From Tamarix chinensis (Eukaryota > Streptophyta > Magnoliopsida > Caryophyllales > Tamaricaceae): DNA of 64,000 nt. The first letter of the stretch is position 1, and every line of letters begins with the position of its first letter. The position numbers were made by a program, and so were the translations under genes. The notes below the pieces were generated by a model that saw nothing but the letters and a program-made list of their open reading frames with translations, did no database searches and was not told the DNA's origin. Shown here one piece after another: positions 12,121 through 23,257 of this stretch. The stretch lies in the NCBI GenBank assembly GCA_030549775.1, contig CM060174.1:41864586-41928585 (forward strand), read 5' to 3'.

Positions 12121-12982
12121 TTTATGAATTTGCTAACACTACATAAAATAATGATGTTAATACTTCATTTTTATCATCTAAGTCCACCAACTTGTCATTT
12201 TTCAACATCATACTCATTAGCAACTATACACATTGATTTATATACCTCAAGCATAATTACTAAAATACCCATAAATAATAACATCATTCATGCATTAACA
12301 ACATGGTACATCATAACAAGTGTTTAACATTTCTATCCATATTCCAACTCCTTCTTTATTTAACATACCTACATATAGCCGGTCCAGGGGCGGCTTGGAC
12401 CGGCGCAGAAAAAGAAGGGAGCCGGCCGGTCCAGGGGAAAAATTAAAAGAAGCGTTGGGCTGGTGTGCTGGGCGGCGCGCGCGAGGGAGAGGAGGGAGGA
12501 AGCCCGCGCGAGAGGGGGGAGAAAGATCGGGCCTGGCCCAATCGTGCGGGGGAGAGGGTTGGCCTGGCAAGGCAGCCCGAGGGAGGAAGAGAGAAAAAAA
12601 GAAAAAGAAAAGAAGAAAGGGAAAAAGGGGAAAAGGGTAAAAAGGGAAATGGTAAAATAGGGAAAATAATTTAAAATAATTTATAAAATCATAGAACATA
12701 ATATTCTTGGTAAATTATTTAATTTAATAATTTAATTTATTATAATCTAATATTTTAGTTTAAAAGGATAAAGTTGGTAAAATATTAGTTTTGGAAAATT
12801 ATTTAAATAAAACAATATGATAAATAGCAAAATATTTATTTTTAATTTATTAAATACTCTTATCCAAATCTACATACTCTAAAATCCATAAAATAATTAA
12901 AATAAATAATCTAAAAGCAATTCTATTCCAAATAAAAGTAATTTATTAAAATATAGGTTTTCGAAATTTTTGGGGTATTACA

Positions 12983-13097
12983 TCACTACCCCCTTAAAGA
13001 TAAACTTCGTCCCCGAAGTTTGGGTCTTAGCACTAGGGTTACAACAAGAGGTCCTAAGTTACTTGGGGTAACTACCCCCTTAAAGATAAACTTACTT
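12983..13097 (-). other. Duplicated polypurine tract and pol-end segment
   Basis: On the minus strand AAGTTTATCTTTAAGGGGG followed by TAGT occurs twice, at 12984-13006 and 13071-13093, offset by 87 bases. The copy next to the LTR is the functional-looking polypurine tract and carries the AACTTCG-TCCC-CGAAGTT palindrome common at the end of Tekay-type pol genes. Confidence 0.7.
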
Positions 13098-13143
13098 AAC
13101 TAAGGAAACAACTACACACACCAAGTTAAAGAAATAGAAATAA

Positions 13144-13613
13144 TCACGCGGGACCTGACGGACAACTTGAAGAGATTACATCATGATCGATCGCTTGCTC
13201 ATCTTCTTCGGTTATCGAGGCTGAACGGATTACTCCAAGCGCATGATTCTGTCGATCCGATGCTTGCCCTGGCCTCTGGATTCTTTCAAGGGGCGCACTG
13301 TAGCATTCGAAACTTCTATGACCAAGTTGTCCACAGTCATGGCACTGAATCAGCTTTCCCATGCAATCCTTGCCCGGATGGTCTCTTTTGCAACGTCGGC
13401 AGTGGTAGTGTCGGTCCGGCCTCTTGCTAGACTTCGCTTTGGAAGTACTCTGATTCCTCTTACGTTGAGCCTTAGTTTGAGGTTGAGGATGGTCTCGCAA
13501 AAATTTGCTACAAGGGCGATGACTCTTTGCTTCGGTCTCGGTCTCTTCGTTATTTCTCTACTTGATAAGGGAAAGGGTGTTTTGGAGAAAATCCTTGAAA
13601 TAATGAATTGCAA
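13144..13613 (-). pseudogene. Ty3/gypsy gag C-terminus with paired zinc knuckles
   Basis: On the minus strand the frame contains CRRCKRDHPGKDC followed by CHDCGQLGHRSFEC. The second is a perfect CX2CX4HX4C knuckle; the first has one residue fewer before the His. Paired knuckles separated by ~10 residues are characteristic of gag in Tekay/Del-type chromoviruses. A frame change near 13500 connects it to an upstream frame reaching 13613. The gag end is followed almost directly by the element's 3' polypurine tract, so protease, RT, RNase H and integrase are missing. The same knuckle pair, more decayed, occurs at ~29735-29840 on the plus strand. Confidence 0.8.
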
Positions 13614-13619
13614 TGACTG

Positions 13620-13769
13620 ATTTAATGATCAGACATTTTCTCCTAGTACATTGAATCAAAGGAAAGTGGGCACATCCTCTGAAGGAGGTCAACCCTCTAC
13701 CTTTAAATAAACCTAGCAATACGAAATATCAGAGGAGGTTGCTCTCCTCTGAAGTAGAAAGAGCTATGT
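13620..13769 (+). pseudogene. LINE segment between inserts (ORF1 tail / ORF2 start)
   Basis: Short stretch left between the truncated gypsy element and the solo LTR. The sequence just before 13775 (GAGCTATGTAAGTT) joins that at 16575 (AAGTTTATACAAACACAG) to give a plausible ORF2 start, ELCKFIQTQSLSIIHLIQTR, which resembles the endonuclease N-terminus. The left limit is uncertain. Confidence 0.5.
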
Positions 13770-13774
13770 AAGTT

Positions 13775-16574
13775 TGAAATACCCCAAAACCTTAATTTTA
13801 GAAATTATGGCTAAATAAGGATTTATTAGGAAAATTAATTCAATAAATTATTTTATAAAAATAAAGGGGGAATTAATTAAGGAAAAACAAGGAGAAAATA
13901 ATAAATAAATTATTTAAGCAAAATTTGGACATTTTACTAATTAATATGGAAGTTAAGGAAAATTTCCCAAAATAACCAAATTAAGCTAAAAAGGATTTTA
14001 ATTATTATTATTATTTTAAATATTATTATTTTAAAATATTCAAGGATACCAAAATACCCTAAACACCCCAACCAACCTATTTTTCTCCTTTTTTACTTTT
14101 CCTTTTTTTCTCGTTTTCCCCTCTTTTCTTTTTCTTTCTTCCTCCCCTTCCTCCTCTTTCTTTCTTTTTCCTTCCCCAAAATGGGTTGGCCCGTCGGCCC
14201 AATTCCTTTCCCCTCCTTCCTCCTTCAATGTGGCCCAAGCCTATGCAATCGCCCCTTACCTGTCGCCAAGCCGCGTGGGCGAGCTGCCCCTTTTCTTTTT
14301 CTTTTCCACCACCGCTGCCGCCGGTTTCTCCACCAACCCTAGGCGAATCAACCCACAACCCTAAGAAGGAGTAGGAGCATGCTTCAAGCTCGACATCATT
14401 TTAGGTAAGGATGTAGCTAAGGCCTATGTGTGTTGTGTGACTTGTATGCCTTGGATGTTATGTATCATGCTATGTCATGTATCATATGATTATCATTAAC
14501 TTGTCATAAGTGTAGCGTAGCTTGGAGTTGAGGTACATTTATGTGTTTCCTTATGGCATGAGTATGATACGTATATATGGTGATTATGATGTGATATGAT
14601 ATGACCCTCCAGGTCATGCATGCTAGGATGATTGATAATGTGATATGGGAATGAAAGGATAAAAATAAAGAAAATGGAAAGTGAGTTTACTAAGGGGGAT
14701 ATGAGGTTGACCAAAATTCCTCATGATCCATGAGAGGAAAATGAAGAGGAAGAGATTACCAAAATGGAAAAGAGATGGGAACCATGCATGAAACTTCTAG
14801 GGTTTTCATGGGGACTTTGAGAGTTGTATGGGGTGATGAAACTTGCATGGGGATGATCTTTACGTGAGAAAAGTTGTTATAGGGTGTAAATAAGCTAAGG
14901 GGAGAGCTGTAGAGTCATTGGAGACTTGGGACAAAAAATAGTACATAGGTTGGTGTAATGGTGTATAAGGGACTCGATTAGGGTTTTGAGAGGAAGCACT
15001 AATTTGGAAAAAAATGTGGAAGTAAAAACAATTAAGGGAGAGTAGAGTACGAGTTAAGAGTGAGAATTTTTTATATAAGGGGTGAGTATGGGTACCATGG
15101 GAGAGAAGAGATATTGGGTGAAAAAGAGAGAGGTTACTTGTGGGATAAGAAATGTACTAGGGTTGAAGTGGCCAACTAGGGTTTTTCAATCACATGTGGA
15201 ATCGAGGCGTAAAGCGATATGATTTGGGATTGGATCTAAATGAGATAAGATGTGGGGCGATAAATGAAGTAATGGTAGTGTAAGTGAGAGAAAGTTGGGC
15301 CACATAGGTCCAATTAGGGTTTTCAAGGGAAAACCCGAGGGGGTGATAGTTGGTGGAGTTTGATGTCATGAGGTGTTGGGCCTTAACCCACACCCTTAGG
15401 AGTTGGTTTTCATTATGTGTATGTGTAAGAGGGACTAGATGTCGGGGCGTGATAAGGGGTGCGGGAGTCTTAAGATATGGGATGGGCCCCCTTGAAAGGA
15501 TAGAAGTAGAATGTTGGTGACATGCATGTCAAGGGTAAAATGCTTATCGAATAAGACACGAATAAGATACTATCCATTTAAAGAGAAAGATTGTTGAGCC
15601 GGGCCCAGACCGGTCCACCAGCAAATAATAGTGGCCAGGAACATTTTTCCCTACATTACTGATCCATTGGCTATAATAGTGGAGGTTTCCATGCTCAACA
15701 AACCAAACACAATGATGATAAGACATGGGAAAGATACGAAGTAATTACAGTGAAACACCATATAAGTCGGGGCCAGACCGCTCCACCGGCTAATAATAGT
15801 GGCCAGGAGCGTTTTGCCCTGCATGATCGGTCCACCGGCTATAATAGTGGGGTTCCTGCACTCGTGTGGATTGATAAAGATTATGATGTGAAATGATTAT
15901 ATTTACCAGAGATCCAAAGAATAAATCTATCTAGACCATGGCCGGCCTTCATTACCTGTGTTGTTGGATGTTGCCTATATGATCATGTCATGTATGCTAT
16001 GTTGTATCTTTTTGTATGTTTGGCCTTAGTATATGGTTACCTTACTCACCCATTTTGTGGGTGCTTCTTATTCCTATGAGCACAAGACCCATTTGAGTTT
16101 GTGTAGGTAGGGGACGCCGTCTTCAATGCCTATGACATCTACGAGGCATCGGGCGAGGTTGAGAGAGGAGCCTAAACCTGACCTGGGGATTGAGAGCAAT
16201 TAGCGAGCCTCTACCTTTCCTTTGATTTTACCATATATCATTTTTATTCTAGTTATGTAATGTTGTATGGTATTTTATGTTTTTGGAAAACCTTTAGTTA
16301 CTTACTCTTTGGGTTGTAACTCTTAAACCGCACTTTGATTTCTGTATGACTATGAGGGAGTCCTCTCTTGGAATCTCATTTTTTTTTATTAATGACTTGT
16401 GTTTGATGTTAATCCTGCTTAGCCTCAACACTTAGTACTAGAACAATAGAAGTGAACCGGTCTGGTACTAAGTGTGGCAGTAATATCCCCAAAACTTACA
16501 GTTTTATTATTCCACTTCTATTAAACCTTTTTATTAAAACGAAATTTTTAGCAGTAATTTTTGAGGGTATTACA
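13775..16574 (+). mobile_element. Solo Family T LTR, 2.8 kb, exact TSD AAGTT
   Basis: Starts TGAAATACCCCAAAA, ends GAGGGTATTACA, and is flanked by identical AAGTT (13770-13774 and 16575-16579), the 5-base duplication expected of LTR-retroelement integration. There is no internal region, so it is a product of LTR-LTR recombination. Conserved blocks: pyrimidine/GC-rich region (14090-14345), leader hairpin GGAGC-AT-GCTTC (14374-14385), donor-like GTAAG (14405), hairpin units (15608-15860), acceptor-like TGTAG (16106) and a perfect 10-bp-arm terminal hairpin (16429-16474). It lacks the long tandem tract of other copies and the TCAGTAC stem. Confidence 0.92.
15608..15860 (+). repeat. Hairpin units in solo LTR
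   Basis: Two clusters with CCGGTCCACCAGC..AATAATAGTGG and CTCCACCGGC..AATAATAGTGG cores, followed by 'gccaggagcgttttgccctg'. This is the shortest version of the array among the better preserved copies. Confidence 0.75.
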
Positions 16575-17330
16575 AAGTTTATACAAACACAGTCTCTTTC
16601 TATTATTCATCTTATACAAACAAGATTGAAGCAAAATAAGGTAGTTGTAGCATAGAAAAAATAGCCCCAAATTTTAATTTTCATACTAATCATTCTTTTC
16701 ATAATAATGGAAGAATTATGCTACTTTGGAACTCCAATGCTATTTCTTTGACTGTCCTATCTAAAGATGGACAATATATCTATTGTGTAGTAAAGGATCT
16801 TATGACTTAAGATAGTGTGTTAGTGACTTTTGTATATGGTTCTAGCTCTTGTATTGAAAGGAATAATCTTTGGAATGATTTAGAACTACTCACTAAACAA
16901 GTTGATAGAGCCTAGATAATCCTTGGTAATTTTAATATCATTATATCTACTATTGTTAAAATGGGTGGGGTGATTCATCAAGGTGAAATGGATGATTTTG
17001 CTAATTGTCTGCAAAGATGTGGGGTTGGTCCTATCTCTACAGTTGGCCCTCTCTTCACATGGTCCAATGATCAGCAACCACCCCATAGAGTCCAATACAA
17101 GCTTGATAGAGGTCTTGGTAACCAATTACTTTTACACACTTTCCCTAATGTAGGCATTGAAGTAGTGGATCATTGTCTATCTGATCATGCTTGTAGTATT
17201 TTCTCTGTTAAGGAGGATGAACAAAGAAGGAGAAAGCCTTTCAAATTCTATAACTATTGTACAAAGCATGATCAATTCTTGCTTATAGTATAACAAACCT
17301 GGAACACTCGAATTACAGGCTCTAAGTAGT
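16575..17330 (+). pseudogene. LINE ORF2 endonuclease domain (decayed)
   Basis: After the solo LTR the LINE resumes. Recognisable apurinic-endonuclease-like blocks of plant L1 ORF2 are GRIMLLWNSNAISL near 16710, IILGNFNIII near 16917, GPLFTWSND at ~17046-17072, KLDRGLGN at ~17099 and LSDHACSIF at ~17177-17203 (the SDH end of the domain). Several stops and one frameshift near 16655 separate the blocks. Confidence 0.8.
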
Positions 17331-18770
17331 TTCAGGTAATGCAAAAGCTCAATATATTGAAAGGAATGGGAGTGTATCAAAACCACCCAACAAACGGATC
17401 CTAGAAACTGCCACCTATTATACAAGGAAAAAGAAGATAAGAAGAAATGGTGGAACAAACTTCAAATTGAATAACACTTCCTTCAATGGAAAGCAAAGAT
17501 TAACTTTTTCAAATTAGGAGATGGGAATAATGCTTATTTCTATGCAAAGGTTAAAGAAATACAAAGCATAAACTCCTTAAAATAGCTGCACAGCCTAAAT
17601 AGTTCCAAGCTCTCATCATGGCCAGATATAGAGAAAGAAGTTACTAATTTTTACAGAGACCTACTGGGAACCAAAAGCACATATATCCTTCACCCAACTT
17701 TAGAGGTCTTTAAGGAAGGTCCTATTCTCTCTACAGAAAGTAGAATGCATCTTCTCAAACCAGTTTCAACAACTGAAGTGAGGAAAATAGTTTTTAATAT
17801 AGGGGAACAATAAAGACCCAGGTTCTAATGGCTACAATGCTCACTTCTTCAATGCAACTTGGAGCATTGTAGGGGAGATATCTATGAAGCAACAAGACAC
17901 TTCTTGAATACAGCTTTTCTTTTAAAAGCCCTAAATAACACTAGTATTCATTTGGTACCCAAATCTCGGCATGCTACATATATCATTGAATATAGACCAT
18001 TTTCTTATTGCAATGTGATCTATAAAATTTTCTAAAAGGTTCTCACCAACATACTCACTAATGTCCTCATTAAAGTAGTGGGTGAAACTCAATCCGCATT
18101 TGTCCCTAGAAGATGGATATGGGATAATATTTTAATGGCCCAAATACTGTGGAGAATGTATAAGAGGAAAAATATAATTCCTCTAATGATGATGAAAGTG
18201 GATTTGAAAAAATATTATGACACCATAGATTAGCAGTTTTTTCAAATAGTGTTAGAAGGGTTGGGATTTCCTTTTCACTTTATTAAGCTGATCATGTAAT
18301 GCCTTACTATTATAAGTTTCTCTATAAGCTTACAAGGATCCCTTTATAAACCTTTCCAAGGGAGAATAGGTCTTTGACAGGGAGATCCACTATCTCCTAA
18401 TCTGTTTGTTCTTATTGTGGAGTATCTCAATAGACTACTGAGAACACTATGGAGGGAAAATGGTTTTAAAGGCCACTCTGATTGTAAAAATCTAAGAATG
18501 ATCAATCTTTGCTTTGAAAATAATGTTTTTTTTTATTCTGTAAAGATCATTTGAAGTCAACCCAACTTGTCAAAGAGAAGTTGGATATCTGTGCAACCAT
18601 GTCAGGATTAAAGGCCAATCCTAAAAAAAGCTGCTTCTATTTTGGAGGAGTCCATAATGCTATGAAGAGGCAAATAATCCAGACATTGAATTATGGTGAA
18701 GGGAGTTTACCTTTTAGGTACTTAACTTTAAGTCCTTCAATATGTAATATTTGATATCACAAAATTCTGG
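17331..18770 (+). pseudogene. LINE ORF2 reverse transcriptase (decayed)
   Basis: Blocks in order: PGSNGYNAHFFNATW (~17819-17863), LVPKSRHATYIIEYRPFS (~17952-18005, frameshifted), ETQSAFVPRRWIWDNILMA (~18088-18145), MKVDLKKYYDTID (~18191-18230, keeping the first catalytic Asp) and QGDPLSPNLFVLIVEYL (~18379-18428). The catalytic box normally FADD reads CFENN at ~18511, so both aspartates are lost. GLKANPKKSCFYFGG at ~18606-18650 is the usual motif after the box. Confidence 0.85.
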
Positions 18771-19833
18771 ATGGAAGTCTTTATGATACCTAAAGCTGTT
18801 GTGCATAAATTGGAGTCAATTTGTAGTGGATTTTTCTGGAACAATATGGAAGTAAGGAAAAGAAAGGGTCCCATCTCCTGGACTAGAATCTATCATCCTA
18901 AAGATGAAGTTAGGCTAGGCATTTGACAACTTTTGTCTTGGAATGCAGCCTGTTTCTGAAAAAAATTATGGAAGCTGTAGGTGTCGAAAGAGAGTGGTTG
19001 GGTCAAATGGATCTATGAAAAATACTTAAGCAGATTAAACATTTGGCAAGTTGATATTAAAGAGGATTCTTCTTGGAGAGCAAAAATCATATTCAAAATG
19101 AGGGATATGTGGCAAGAGATTTTAAATTCGAACATTAATAATGATAGATTCAGTATTACCAAAATGTACCACACTTTGAGACACAAAAATGATGAAGTTA
19201 AGTGGTATAATCTTGTGTGGGTACATCATGGAGTTCCTAGACACAAAATTATATGTTGGATGGCTTGCCAAGAGGTGCTTCTCATGAAGGAAAAACTCAA
19301 AACATGGAAGTGGCTGATAATGCTACCTGTGAAGTCTGCCCATGGGGAGAGGACGACCTTAATCAGCTATTAGTCCAATGCATTGTTGCACATCATCTTT
19401 TGAGAAGAATACTCAATTGGATGTTCTTACCCCATTTCGTTACTACATGGTAGAGTTGTGTTCATTGGATGATCAAGAATACAAGGGGAAAATATGGAAG
19501 GGCTGAAGTGCTGAAGATTACATTTGCTGCCTTAATATATAAGATCTGGATCAATAGAAATAATGTAGTGTTCCAAAATAAGCAATCTACTCTTGAAAGT
19601 ATAAGTAAGCAGATTGTCCAAGAATTTTTCATGAGAAGAAGCCTTGAAAATAATGCGAAAATACAAGATTTCTTGAAGATTATAGACTATTGGATGTAGT
19701 TGATAAATGTTCTAGAGTTTAGAAGCCATTTTGGTTTGATTTAAGTATTAGTTTTGTATGGATTTTCATTTTTTGAGACTTTTGATGTACATATTGCTCA
19801 TTTGGTAATAAAATTTATTTACTTACCTAAAAA
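18771..19833 (+). pseudogene. LINE ORF2 C-terminus, zinc-binding RT tail, 3' end
   Basis: Contains the maturase-like connector (WKLXVSKESGWVKWIYEKY near 18971-19025) and a zf-RVT-type zinc-binding region. VWVHHGVPRHKIICWMACQE (19217-19276) continues into an overlapping frame with CEVCPWGEDDLNQLLVQC (~19330-19380). ALIYKIWINRNNVVFQ (19532-19580) is the conserved end of plant L1 ORF2. ORF2 ends near 19699. A ~130-base 3' trailer ends in an A run at 19829-19834. Confidence 0.85.
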
Positions 19834-19846
19834 ATACAATAGCTCA

Positions 19847-22297
19847 CAGGAAAAGAATATGTGAGAGAAAATATGAGTCCATGTTGTGTACCTACATTAC
19901 TTGTTTATAAAAAGGATGATACATGGTGCATGTGTATTAATTATAGAGCTATGAACAATATAACTCTCAAATATAGATTTCCTATGGCTATATTAGATGG
20001 CATGTTATGTTAGATGAATTATGTGGAGCACGAGTGTTCTCTAAAATTGATCTAAGAAGTAGATACTATCAAATGAATATAGGAGAAGGGGATGAATGGA
20101 AAACTACTTTTTAAACAAAATATGGTCTTTACAAATGGACTAGCATGCCATTTTGATTTTATAATGTACCTAGTTTTTTATGAGACTAATGAATGAAGTT
20201 CTTAGACCTTTCCTTCAAAAATTTGGAAAATTCATTTTGGTATACTTAGATGATATACTTGTGTATAGTAAAAATGAGCATGATCATCTTAGTCATTTGA
20301 GGAGATAAATTGATAATCTAAGGAAATCTAAACTAAAAGGGAAAATGTAAAAATGTGATTTTATGATTTTGAGTATTATTTTCCTTGGTTATATTATAAG
20401 TAGCGAATGTATAAAAGTGGATTTTGCAAAGATTCAAGCTATTCAGGATTGGCCAATGCCTAAGGATATTTATGAGGTGAGGAGTTTTTATGGATTGACG
20501 AGTTCAAATAGAAGATTCATTAAAGACTTCTCGTCTATTGTCAAGCCGATTACTAGTTTTATGAAGAAAGGTGAATTCAAGTGAGTAGAAGATGCCACTA
20601 AAACCTTCGAGACTTTAAAGGACAAGCTATATAATGCACCGATATTATCTTTTTCTAACTTTGATAAATTCTTTGAACTTACATGTGATGCTAATGGGAT
20701 AAGAGTAAGAGATGTACTCTCACAATAAAAAAGAGTCATTGCAATTTTTAGTGAAAAATTAAATGGTGCTAAAATGAATTATTCAACATTTGATAAGGAA
20801 TTCTATGTCATCTTAATAAGCTTAGAGACATGAAGTCATTATTTGAGATCTAAACCATTTGTTTTGCTTTTGGATCATGAGAGTTTAAAATATTTGCATG
20901 GGTAAAAGAAAATTAGTTATCGGCATGCAAAATGGGTTAGTTTCTTACAATCCTTCGTGTTTTCTGTTAAAAATTTCGATGATAAAGAAAATGCAGTTGT
21001 TGATGCATTATATAGAAGATCTATGATACTTGTTTTATTGGATGCTAAATTATTAGGCTTTGAAAATTTGATATAATTATATGAAAAATATGAAGATTTC
21101 TTTGAAATTTATAATGCATGTAAGAAAAGTTATAGTTGTGAAAATTATTTGCTTTAAGATGACTTTCCTTTCAAACTTAATAAGTTGTGTATACCTTGTT
21201 CTAGTGTATATGATATAATTGTTAAGGAAGTATATGAGGGAGGTCTTGCTGGTCATTTTGGTGTTCATAAAATCACGGAAATATTATAAGAAAGTTTCTA
21301 CTAGCTAGAAATAATAAAATTAGTACAAGCTATTATTGGGAGAAGTATGATTTGTTAAAAGAGTAAGAGTTTATTCCATAAAAGTTTGTATACTCCTTTA
21401 CCAATTCCTAGCCAAGCATGGGAGAGTGTTAATATGGATTGTATCTTAGGTTTAGTTAGGACACAAAGGGGAAAGGATTCTATTGTGGTGGTGGTTGATA
21501 GGTTTTCTAAAATGGTACATGTTATTCCTTATAATAAAACTGAAGACGCAACTTATGTAGTAAATTTATATTTCAAGGAGATAGTAAGTTTATATGGTAT
21601 TCCCAAAATTATAGTATCAGTTAGAAATGTGAAGATTTTAAGTTATTATTGGAAGATACTTTTACATATGTTAGGCACTTTGTTTTTTTAGTACATCTCA
21701 TTATCCATAAACAGATGGTCAAACCGAAGTGACTAATAGAACCTTGAGAACTTTACTACATGGTTTAGTTAATAAAAGTACAAAAGATTGGGATATAAAA
21801 CTTGCACATGCTGAATTTGCATACAATAGGAGTCATTCTAATACAACTCACTCAAATCCCTTTGAAGTTTTATATGGAGTTAATCCTTATTTTCCTATTG
21901 ATATTTTGTCATTAAAAAATGTGATATTAAGAACTATGATACTAAAGAAAGAGTTGACTTCTGAAAAAACCTTCATGAGCAAATACTGAATAATATTGAG
22001 AAGTCTAATTCTAAATACCAAAACCAAGCAAACAAAAAGAATTACACAAATGGTTTCGCCAGGAGACTTGGTATGGTTACATTTAAGAAAATAAAGATTT
22101 TCAAAGTTAAGAAAAAATAAACTAAACCCAATAGTAGATGGACCATTTAAGATCTTAAGAAAGATTTTAAAATAATGCTTATGAATTAGATTTACCATAA
22201 TCCTATGGAGAAGTTTATAAGACTTTCAATGTTTGTGATTTATCTCCTTTTTTAATGATGCTAATTTGAGGACAAATTCTTATTTATAAGGGAAGAA
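19847..22297 (+). pseudogene. Chromovirus RT, RNase H and integrase (decayed)
   Basis: Continuation of the frame cut at 8230. RT: MSPCCVPTLLVYKKDDTWCM (~19874-19930) and the catalytic YLDD intact at 20243-20254. RNase H: FFELTCDANG near 20671 and YSTFDKEFYVIL near 20780. Integrase: GHFGVHK near 21253; first catalytic Asp in VNMDCILGL (~21430); the usual SDRD reads SVRN (~21619), so the second Asp is lost; the Glu in DGQTEVTNRTL (~21715) is kept. After HAEFAYNRSHSNTT, the C-terminal VSPGDLVWLHLRK and NVCDLSPF stretches close the ORF near 22255. AAGGGAAGAA before 22298 is the polypurine tract. No separate chromodomain could be read. Confidence 0.85.
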
Positions 22298-23113
22298 TGA
22301 TATAGGAGTATCTCCATCTCATTCTTCTCATATTGAATGGAAAGAGTTAGTTTATTTGGAGGTAGTAACAATTTTTCTTAAAAATCTTGAAACTTTCATA
22401 ATAACCCTAATAATATTTTATTAAGTGATTCTTGTAGGTATTTTATATGTTTGCAAGAAGAGGACTTTACCAATGATATCTAATTTACAAAACAATGACA
22501 GTGCAAGGGTTAAATTTTTTTCATGGAAGACAAAGCTATAAGAAATGAAGCTTGATTATTTAATTATTCCTTGTATTATCATGATTAGGTTTTATGTAGC
22601 TCTGATATTTTATTTAAGCTTTGTAATATCTTGTCATTATAATTGTAACTCATTGTATATATCATATAGATGTGTGCTGGTTTAACTCTTATTCAATTAG
22701 GCCAGTTGATTTGGGCTTAATTAATGAGAGTTAGGATCAACCTTATATGTCATGTGTGTATATATATATATGCCTTGTACATTCGGTGGTGGTGAATAGC
22801 CATATACAACTAAGCACTTAATAAATATAAAGAGAACTTAGAGTCAAATCTGTTAGTGAATTTATCTTTCTACTTTCTTTTCAAGTGAGGATAAATCTTG
22901 AGTGTATTTTAGGAGCTATTTTATAGAGAAATTAGAGGTTTCTCTTTAGAATTCTTTTAGTCTTGGAGTAGATTAAAACCTTCTAATTAAAAGTTACATT
23001 TGAATAATCCAAATCATCAAGTTTCATCCTTCTTGGTCAACTTTGTTGTTCTACAAACCAAACATAAAGGTCCTATATTTGTGAAAGAAATTCATTCATT
23101 ATCTTACATATCA
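22298..23113 (+). mobile_element. Chromovirus 3' LTR
   Basis: Starts TGATATAGGAG just after the polypurine tract and ends ...CTTACATATCA. It aligns along its whole length with a second copy at 24052-24863, including the GAGTATCTCCATCTCA start, a GATATTTTATTTAAGCTTTGTAA block, a TG/TA microsatellite (22748-22770) and the AAGTGAG..ATCTTGAG block. The two copies have diverged substantially, so they are old. Confidence 0.75.
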
Positions 23114-23257
23114 GAGATATAAAAGACATTATACATTAAGCAAGTCCATAAGCAATGCTAGGAAATGTGAACCCTCTCCAATTCAATCCAAGATCTTGTA
23201 TGGTTTAATATACCATGAACTAAGCTTGCCCTTCATATCAAATCTCCTAACTTCCTT
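23114..23257. other. Short flank between chromovirus LTR and next LTR
   Basis: 144 bases with no recognisable coding or repeat motif. It is presumably the sequence into which the LTR at 23258 inserted and should continue at 27430. Confidence 0.4.

Larger units (their letters stand above)
9114..12982 (-). mobile_element. Family T 3' LTR (minus strand)
   Basis: On the minus strand it starts TGTAATACCCCAAAAA at 12982 and ends GGGGGTGTTACA at 9114. It is preceded on that strand by a polypurine tract (CTTTAAGGGGGTAGTGA, 12983-12999), so it is the 3' LTR of a truncated element rather than a solo LTR. It contains a GC-rich block (12370-12600), a long degenerate tandem tract (10900-12120), hairpin units (9775-10235), a TCAGTAC/GTACTGA stem (9566-9583) and a terminal hairpin (9214-9259). 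The leader hairpin and donor-like site seen in sister copies were not found. Confidence 0.8.
8231..19833 (+). mobile_element. L1-type LINE, split by two LTR insertions
   Basis: A non-LTR retrotransposon with ~117 bases of 5' leader, ORF1 (8348-9113, continuing near 13630-13769), ORF2 endonuclease (from 16575), reverse transcriptase (17700-18760) and a zinc-binding tail (19000-19700). It ends in a short A run (19829-19834) and is flanked by ~13-base duplications. Without the inserts (9114 to ~13620 and 13775-16574) it would be about 4.3 kb, including an apparent loss of the ORF1 zinc-knuckle region. It sits in the chromovirus RT and is therefore younger than that element, but it is itself full of stops. 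Confidence 0.8.

Noticed and set aside
12295..12699. 134-codon minus-strand and three overlapping plus-strand frames
   Set aside because: Same GC- and purine-rich LTR block with open frames in several registers; compositional artefact.
17177..17458. 93-codon minus-strand frame
   Set aside because: Antisense shadow of the LINE endonuclease/RT region, which has clear sense-strand motifs.
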